NCBI RefSeq assembly: GCF_004296575.1
Contig: NZ_SAYT01000008.1
Span: 90,701 to 154,700 of the forward strand
DNA from: Dyella amyloliquefaciens
GTDB taxonomy: Bacteria > Pseudomonadota > Gammaproteobacteria > Xanthomonadales > Rhodanobacteraceae
Length of the DNA: 64,000 nt
Reading direction: 5' to 3'
The notes beneath the pieces are model-generated. The model saw only the letters and a program-made list of their open reading frames with translations. It was not told where the DNA came from and ran no database searches. Both the position numbers and the translations under genes were made by a program. Positions 59,004-64,000 of the stretch are shown in pieces (the first letter of the stretch is position 1; every line of letters begins with the position of its first letter).

Positions 59004-59091
59004 CCGTCATCCCGGCGAAAGCCGGGATCCAGCGCCTCGGCCCTCAGACCGGCGGAAAGTCGCTGGATTCCGGCTTTCGCCGGAATGACGG
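59004..59091. repeat. CGTCATTCCGGC-family inverted repeat inside the emr operon
   Basis: CCGTCATCCCGGCGAAAGCC, then a ~28-nt centre, then a mirrored CGCTGGATTCCGGCTTTCGC and CGGAATGACGG. Two nested hairpins arranged head to head, 88 bp, between emrA and emrB. Confidence 0.8.
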
Positions 59092-59152
59092 CTGTTACGT
59101 TGTGTCGTTGCAGCATCCGAAAGCGTGTCTTCGCATTCCGGATGCCACCTTG

Positions 59153-60352
59153 CTACTGCTTCTCGTGGCTTTCGCCGGCCATGTTGGCGTGGATGATCTC
59201 GGCGATCATGCCGTCGGCCTTGGCCAGCTGCTGCTTGTAGACATCGGTGGTGAATGCCGGCTGCGTCGGGGCCTGCTTGGCGAGCAGCGCGCCGCTCTGG
59301 TCACGCAGGTTCACCTCCACCTTGGTCGACAGGCCGATGCGCAGCGGATGTTCCTCGAGCTGCTTGGGATCGGTGAAGAACACGCGCACCGGCACGCGCT
59401 GGACGATCTTGATCCAGTTGCCCGTGGCGTTCTGCGCCGGCAGCAGCGAGAACGCGCTGCCCGTGCCCACGCCCAGGCTCTCGACCTTGCCCTTGTAGGT
59501 GACCTTGCCGCCATACACGTCGGCACGGATTTCCACCGGCTGGCCGATGCGCATGCTGTTGAGCTGGGTTTCCTTGAAGTTGGCGTCGATCCACACTTCA
59601 TGCAGCGGCACCACCGCCATCAGCGGCGCGCCCGGGGCCACGCGCTGGCCGAGCTGCACCGAGCGCTTGGCGACGTAGCCGTCCACCGGCGCGAGGATCG
59701 AGGTACGCAGGTCGTCGAGGTAGGCGGCACGCAGGCGGGCGGCAGCCGTCTGGACGTCCGGATGCGAGGCGACGACGGTGTCGTCCACCAGCACCTTGTT
59801 GGTCTGCAGCTGCTGCTGAGCGGTGGTGAGGCCACTCTGTGCGCTGGTCAGCGCATCGAGCGCGTGCGACAGCTCTTCGGCGGAGATGGCGCCTGTCTTG
59901 GCGAGGTCACGGCGACGGTTGTAGTCGGCCTGCGCCTTGTCCACGGCCACCTTGCGCACGGCCACTTCGGCCTGCGCACCACTCACGTTGCTGTACAGGC
60001 CGCGCACCTTGCGCACGGTGCTGGCGAGGTTGGCACGAGCCTGCTGCAGCGCGACCTCGGCATCGGCCGGGTCGAGCTTCACCAGCACGTCGCCGGCGTG
60101 CACCAGGTCACCGTCATCGGCGCCGATGGTGACGACGGAGCCGGGCACCTGCGGGGTGATCTGCACGACGTTGCCGTTGATGTAGGCGTCGTCGGTCTCT
60201 TCGTACCAGCGGCCTTCCAGGAAGTACCACAGGCCCCAGCCGAGGCCGGCGAGCACCAGCACCACGACCAGCGCGCGCAGCAGGAACCCGCGACGGTTCT
60301 TCGGAGGTTGGACGGCCACGGTGTCGGCCGCGTTCGGGGTTGGGCTAGACAT
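59153..60352 (-). CDS. emrA: EmrA-like membrane fusion protein (HlyD family)
   Basis: A 399-residue periplasmic adaptor anchored by one N-terminal helix (about 24-46). After WYEETDDAYINGNVVQITPQVPG comes the lipoyl-like domain with a long alpha-helical hairpin (about 95-210). The barrel domain with PVDGYVAKRSVQLGQRVAPG and GVGTGSAFSLLPAQNATGNWIKIVQRVPVR follows, the latter being diagnostic of EmrA. It links EmrB to the outer-membrane channel, whose gene ends 13 nt upstream. Confidence 0.93.
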   Translation of the reverse strand: MSSPTPNAADTVAVQPPKNRRGFLLRALVVVLVLAGLGWGLWYFLEGRWYEETDDAYINGNVVQITPQVPGSVVTIGADDGDLVHAGDVLVKLDPADAEVALQQARANLASTVRKVRGLYSNVSGAQAEVAVRKVAVDKAQADYNRRRDLAKTGAISAEELSHALDALTSAQSGLTTAQQQLQTNKVLVDDTVVASHPDVQTAAARLRAAYLDDLRTSILAPVDGYVAKRSVQLGQRVAPGAPLMAVVPLHEVWIDANFKETQLNSMRIGQPVEIRADVYGGKVTYKGKVESLGVGTGSAFSLLPAQNATGNWIKIVQRVPVRVFFTDPKQLEEHPLRIGLSTKVEVNLRDQSGALLAKQAPTQPAFTTDVYKQQLAKADGMIAEIIHANMAGESHEKQ

Positions 60353-60365
60353 GGGGGATTAGCCT

Positions 60366-61838
60366 TCAGAGCGAATGTTCGGGGGGGGAAGATTGGGCGG
60401 CGACGTTGGCCGCATCGCCTTGCGGGCGGAAACCGCCGCCTAGCGCCTGGATCAGTTGCACGGAGTAATCGACCTGCTGCGCCTTGAGGTCGGCCATGTG
60501 CTGCTGCGCGCCGAGCAACTGCTGGCGCACGATCAGTGCTTCCAGATAGCTGCCCACGCCGGCCTTGTAGCGCTGCTCGGACAACTGCCACGCCTGCGTG
60601 GCGGCATCCACTGCGCGCTGCTGCGCGGCGACCTGTTCCTGCGCGGACTGCACGGCGTCGTAGTCGTCGGCCACTTCGTTCACCGCGCGCACCAGCGTCT
60701 GGTTGTACTGGGCCACGGCTTCGTCGTACTGCGCGTCCTTGCCGGCTAGGTTCGAACGCAGGCGGCCGCCATCGAAGATCGGCAGGCTCAGCGACGGACC
60801 GAAGGTGTAGAAGCGCGCCGGCAACTGCAGCGGGTTGATGCTGCCGAACGCGGCGACGCCGGCCATCGCGCTGATGCTGATGTTCGGCATGAACTCGGTC
60901 CTGGCGACCTTGATCTGCTTGCCGGCCGATTCCACGCGCCAGCGCGCGGCGACCAGATCGGCACGATGGCCGAGCAGTTCGGACGGCAGATCCGCGGGCA
61001 CCGCCAGCGTCGCCGGCTCCAGGGCCTGCGGACGGGTGATGTCCATGCCGCGATCCGGGCCCTTGCCGAGCAGCACCGACAACGACGAACGCGCTGCATC
61101 GATGGAGCGGCTGGAAGCGGAGAGACGCTGGTCGGCATTCGCCACCTCGGTATCGCTCTGCTTCAGCTGCAGCTGGTTGTCGACGCCGGCGGCGACGCGC
61201 TGCTGGGTCAGCTGGCGCGCGGTGGTGGCGCGATCATGCTCGGCCTTGGCCACATCCTGCTGGGCATAGGCGTAAGCAAGCTGGATGTACGCACGGGCCA
61301 CATTGGTGGACAGCTCGATGCGCGCGGCCTGCTGCTCGATCTCGGCAGCATGCTGCTGGCCGACGGCGGCTTCCCACGCGGCACGCTTGCCGCCCCACAG
61401 GTCCAGGCCCCAGCTGAGGCCGACGCGTGCGTCCTTGAACCAAGTGAAGTGGCCACCGCCCAGCTCCGGCGGTGCCGCCGTCAGCGGAAGGCGCTGGCCG
61501 ATCACGTTGGCGCCGGCGTTGACGCTGGGGCCGCGCTCGGCATCGGTCGCACCGGACTCGGCCTGCGCCTGGCGGGCGCGGGCATCGGCCACGGCGAGGG
61601 TGGGGTTGTCCTTCAACGCTTCGCTGATCAGGGCGCTGAGCTGGGGATCGCCCAGGCCGGTCCACCAGTCGTTGGCGGGCCAGGCGGCCGGGGAAAGCGT
61701 GGCGCCGGACAGGCTGCGATCGCTCTTCAGCGTGGTCGCATCAGTCAGCTTGCCTTCCGGGTGGAGGCCACCGCTGCTGACGCAACCGGCCAGCGCGAGG
61801 GAAAGGCCGGTGGCTGCCGCAAGGATTTGCAGACGCAT
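60366..61838 (-). CDS. Outer-membrane efflux channel lipoprotein (NodT/OprM family)
   Basis: A 490-residue TolC-type outer-membrane channel with a lipobox (LALAGC, Cys19). The two TolC-like repeats are visible, with RVDAATQ-style long coiled coils, FGPSLSLPIFDGGRLRSNL and ATQAWQLSEQRYKAGVGSYLEAL near the C-terminus. It completes the EmrA-EmrB tripartite pump. It lies between marR (29 nt upstream) and emrA. Confidence 0.92.
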   Translation of the reverse strand: MRLQILAAATGLSLALAGCVSSGGLHPEGKLTDATTLKSDRSLSGATLSPAAWPANDWWTGLGDPQLSALISEALKDNPTLAVADARARQAQAESGATDAERGPSVNAGANVIGQRLPLTAAPPELGGGHFTWFKDARVGLSWGLDLWGGKRAAWEAAVGQQHAAEIEQQAARIELSTNVARAYIQLAYAYAQQDVAKAEHDRATTARQLTQQRVAAGVDNQLQLKQSDTEVANADQRLSASSRSIDAARSSLSVLLGKGPDRGMDITRPQALEPATLAVPADLPSELLGHRADLVAARWRVESAGKQIKVARTEFMPNISISAMAGVAAFGSINPLQLPARFYTFGPSLSLPIFDGGRLRSNLAGKDAQYDEAVAQYNQTLVRAVNEVADDYDAVQSAQEQVAAQQRAVDAATQAWQLSEQRYKAGVGSYLEALIVRQQLLGAQQHMADLKAQQVDYSVQLIQALGGGFRPQGDAANVAAQSSPPEHSL

Positions 61839-61867
61839 GGGCTTGGTTTCCAGAAAAAGGTGAAACG

Positions 61868-62326
61868 TCAGTTCTTGTCGCGGAGCGCCGTCAACACGCG
61901 CTCCAGGTAGTCACGCAACTGCTCGCGCTCGGTATCGTCGAGCGCCTTTTGCGCCGCCTTGAGCACACGATCGTTGCAAGGCGTCATCTGTTCCCAGGTC
62001 GTGCGGCCCAGCGGCGTCAACTCGATGCGCAGCGCGCGCCGGTCCTGCTCGTGCGGTTGCCGGCGCAACAGGCCACGGCCTTCCAGCTGGTCGAGCTGGC
62101 GCGTCATGGCGCCGCCATCGAGTTCCACGGACCGGGCCAGCTCGCTCGCCGACATCGGGCCCGCCACGGCCAGACGCTTGAGGATCAGGAACTGGGTAAA
62201 GCGCAGGTCCACGCCCGAGGCCTGCAGTTCCGCCTCCAGGGCACGAACCAGCTCGCTGCGGACCAGCCCGATCAGGACGCCGATGCTGTCCTTCTGGAAG
62301 GAGAGGGAGGAATGGCTTGGGCTCAT
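61868..62326 (-). CDS. MarR family repressor (EmrR-like)
   Basis: A 152-residue winged helix-turn-helix regulator. The recognition helix region MSASELARSVELDGGAMTRQLDQLEGRGLLRRQPHEQDRRALRIELT has the DxR(R) wing of MarR proteins. It is the first gene of the efflux operon and most likely represses it until a hydrophobic ligand binds. Operator candidates lie just upstream at 62337-62401. ATG at 62326. Confidence 0.92.
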   Translation of the reverse strand: MSPSHSSLSFQKDSIGVLIGLVRSELVRALEAELQASGVDLRFTQFLILKRLAVAGPMSASELARSVELDGGAMTRQLDQLEGRGLLRRQPHEQDRRALRIELTPLGRTTWEQMTPCNDRVLKAAQKALDDTEREQLRDYLERVLTALRDKN

Positions 62327-62336
62327 GAGCCGCGCA

Positions 62337-62401
62337 TTTTATTGCCGGAATAATATTTGTCAAGGCAAATATATTCTGGGCCTATTTTGTTACGGCAAAA
62401 T
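62337..62401. promoter_or_regulatory. Three palindromes upstream of marR, candidate operators
   Basis: TTATT-N5-AATAA at 62339-62353, ATATTTG-N6-CAAATAT at 62353-62372 and ATTTTG-N6-CAAAAT at 62384-62401, the last two centred 30 nt apart. This matches the size and AT-rich ends of MarR sites. They sit in the promoter of the efflux operon. Confidence 0.65.
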
Positions 62402-62408
62402 TTCGGGC

Positions 62409-62654
62409 TCAACCGGTTGGGACGATCATTTCGTCCTCCAGCCAGGCGCGCAGCGCGGGATCGCGCACTTCAAACAGCTCGAATACACCCAGTGCCCGCA
62501 ACGCCGGCAACAGCGCCAGCAGGCGCGGCTCCATTGCCCGCCGCGCCGTCTCAGGCGTGGTGGGATCGAGCATCTGGTGGGCACAGGCCACGAACGCTTC
62601 CAGCGGCGTGACCCGGATATCGGCGCTGGGCGCCTTGGCGAAGATCGTCGACAT
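62409..62654 (-). CDS. Small hypothetical protein
   Basis: An 81-residue acidic soluble protein with no recognised domain (SADIRVTPLEAFVACAHQMLD; FEVRDPALRAWLEDEMIVP). A strong GGGAGAGG lies 7 nt before ATG 62654, which argues that the gene is real. It is transcribed in the same direction as marR, ending 82 nt before it; whether it shares the transcript is unclear because the operators lie between. Confidence 0.65.
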   Translation of the reverse strand: MSTIFAKAPSADIRVTPLEAFVACAHQMLDPTTPETARRAMEPRLLALLPALRALGVFELFEVRDPALRAWLEDEMIVPTG

Positions 62655-62914
62655 GCTCAGCCTCTCCCTGGCGGCATCCGATGTGCCGCCGCTACTGAAA
62701 CCAGGACGTACCTAGGCGTGCGGGCGTGACTGCGCCAGATCAAGGCTCCGTTGGGGGCGGAACGCAGGGAAGTTGATGGCGGACACTCAGCTCGACGCGC
62801 CCGGAGGCACTTCGGCACCGCGAGCGACGGCAGCGGTGGGGATGACCGAGCATGTTAGGCAGGCGCACCGAATACTGTTAGCGTTATTTGGTCAAAATCT
62901 GTCGAGAACCGGCC

Positions 62915-63739
62915 ATGGGTCATGTCGCCGAAAAGGACGAGCTGGAGTTCCACGCGCTGATCGAGCGCACCGATGGACCGCCGGTCATCGCCTACTGGAC
63001 CGAGGGCGAGGCCGCCAGCGAATACGACGAAGGCACCCGCGAGTACGGCTGGCATACCCATGCGCGCGGCCAGCTCTACTGCGTGGAGAGCGGCCTGGTG
63101 CATGTGCGCACGGCAAAGGGCTCCTGGCTGCTGCCACCCCATCGCGCCGGCTGGATGCCGCCTGGCGTGGAACACACCGTCACCCTCAGCGGCCGCATGA
63201 GTGGCTGGGGCGTGTTCGTGACCCCTCCCGAATGCGGTTGCCTGCCCACCGAGCCCTGCGTCATCAGTGTTACCGAACTGATGCGCGCCCTGGTTCGCCG
63301 CGCCAGCTCGTGGCTGTGGGCGACGCAGCTGGACGAAAGCCAGGAACGGATCACCACCGTGTTGCTGGAAGAAATCTGCCGCGCACAACGCGAACCCCTG
63401 CACCTGCCGATGCCACTCGACCGCCGCGCGTTGCGCATCGCGGTCGCGTTGATCGAACGACCGGAAGACAACCGCAGCCTGGAGGAGTGGGCCGCGTGGG
63501 CGGGACTTTCGCCACGCAGCCTGAGCCGTTTGTTCCGCAGTGAAACGGCGTTGAGTTTCGCGCAGTGGAGGCAGCTGGCAAGGCTGTCGCGAGGATTGGA
63601 ACGGTTGGCGGATGGTGAAGCGGTTTCAGCGGTGGCGGATGCACTGGGCTATGCGAGCGTCAGTGCCTTCGTGGCGATGTTCCGCAGGAGTTTCGGACAG
63701 CCACCGGCGAGGTACTTTGCGGCGCAGGCGGCGGTGTAG
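62915..63739 (+). CDS. AraC family transcriptional regulator with N-terminal cupin
   Basis: A 274-residue regulator: N-terminal AraC-binding cupin domain (about 20-100; WHTHARGQLYCVESGLVHVR) and C-terminal double helix-turn-helix (about 170-265; LEEWAAWAGLSPRSLSRLFRSE, then AVADALGYASVSAFVAMFRRSFGQPPARYF). The final block is the classic AraC signature. ATG at 62915 is chosen; an upstream TTG at 62888 is in frame. It stands alone and its targets are unknown; the nearest divergent gene is the 81-residue hypothetical. Confidence 0.9.
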   Translation: MGHVAEKDELEFHALIERTDGPPVIAYWTEGEAASEYDEGTREYGWHTHARGQLYCVESGLVHVRTAKGSWLLPPHRAGWMPPGVEHTVTLSGRMSGWGVFVTPPECGCLPTEPCVISVTELMRALVRRASSWLWATQLDESQERITTVLLEEICRAQREPLHLPMPLDRRALRIAVALIERPEDNRSLEEWAAWAGLSPRSLSRLFRSETALSFAQWRQLARLSRGLERLADGEAVSAVADALGYASVSAFVAMFRRSFGQPPARYFAAQAAV

Positions 63740-63769
63740 TTACCTCTTTGATCCGCGCCTCCTCTTCTT

Positions 63770-63845
63770 TTGTAGGAGCGCACCCAGCGCGCGACCGAGG
63801 CGCACAGCATCACCTCTGCGGTCGCGCACAGGGTGCGCTCCCACA
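63770..63845. repeat. REP-like inverted repeat, family R1, copy D
   Basis: TGTAGGAGCGCACCCAGCGC and its facing arm GCGCACAGGGTGCGCTCCCA about 30 nt apart, 31 nt after the AraC stop. The most complete copy in the window along with copy A. Confidence 0.75.
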
Positions 63846-63954
63846 ACGAACGACGACCTCCACCATCACCGCAACGCGATGTGCCGCGCAGCGGCACGAG
63901 CCTTCAACCATCCCCTGTGTGGCGGTGAGGGGTGGACGATCAGGCCCCGCAGGG

Positions 63955-63981
63955 GTGCCCGACAGGACGTCGGGCACTTTT
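63955..63981 (+). terminator. Intrinsic terminator hairpin near the right edge
   Basis: GTGCCCGAC, a 5-nt loop, GTCGGGCAC, then TTTT: a 9-bp perfect stem with a T run. It lies 216 nt past the AraC gene; the gene it serves may be AraC or one beyond the edge. Confidence 0.65.
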
Positions 63982-64000
63982 CGTCCGGGCAGGAGCCCGG

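Overview
The window is high-GC chromosomal DNA of a gammaproteobacterium. The best fit is the Xanthomonadales, family Rhodanobacteraceae (a Dyella, Luteibacter or Rhodanobacter relative). This rests on a cyo oxidase followed by SURF1, a full Entner-Doudoroff operon beside a GntR regulator, and several intergenic repeat families; it is inferred from gene content, not from a marker gene. I see no tRNA, rRNA, insertion sequence, prophage or CRISPR array.

Layout. 1-1465: end of a cytochrome bo3 oxidase operon plus SURF1. 1573-2705: two small exported proteins, DUF2501 and a PliG-like lysozyme inhibitor. 2804-8650: zwf-pgl-edd-eda, divergent from a GntR regulator with TGGTAT-type sites between. 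9247-13351: DUF3348, a MotA/ZorA-like protein with a long coiled-coil tail, a MotB/ZorB-like OmpA protein and DUF2894, a Zorya type III-like stator-motor locus. 13574-20182: a 2202-residue autotransporter with ten TIG domains. 20537-25149: TRIC channel, a seven-helix sensor without output domain, an S41 peptidase and small proteins. 25412-30315: a Tat-exported GH127-type glycosidase, a DUF2306 membrane protein, a ParB-like protein and a divergent pseudouridine synthase.

30568-38401: a RibD/DHFR-like reductase; a two-gene unit coupling a membrane haem sensor (CxxCH, HAMP, no output domain) to a free TIR protein; cupin; M14 peptidase; outer-membrane protein; and a two-gene osmoprotectant-type ABC transporter whose binding protein is fused ahead of its permease. 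38526-40764: cobalamin riboswitch and btuB. 40980-48562: two MdtB/MdtC-like RND permeases separated by 1.3 kb of repeats. 49174-56515: DUF3617, a secreted phosphoesterase with a possible PHO box, a multicopper oxidase, a MATE exporter and DUF2239. 56824-63739: a PagL-like lipid A deacylase, an emr-type tripartite efflux operon with its MarR repressor and palindromic operators, and an AraC regulator.

Four repeat families occupy the gaps: an 80-bp REP-like pair, a CGTCATTCCGGC-type hairpin, a CCCTCTCCCC hairpin, and a ~370-bp composite element in four copies between 44229 and 52602. The loci most worth following up are the Zorya-like stator operon, the haem sensor/TIR pair, and the 19-bp palindrome shared by the promoters of two efflux operons.
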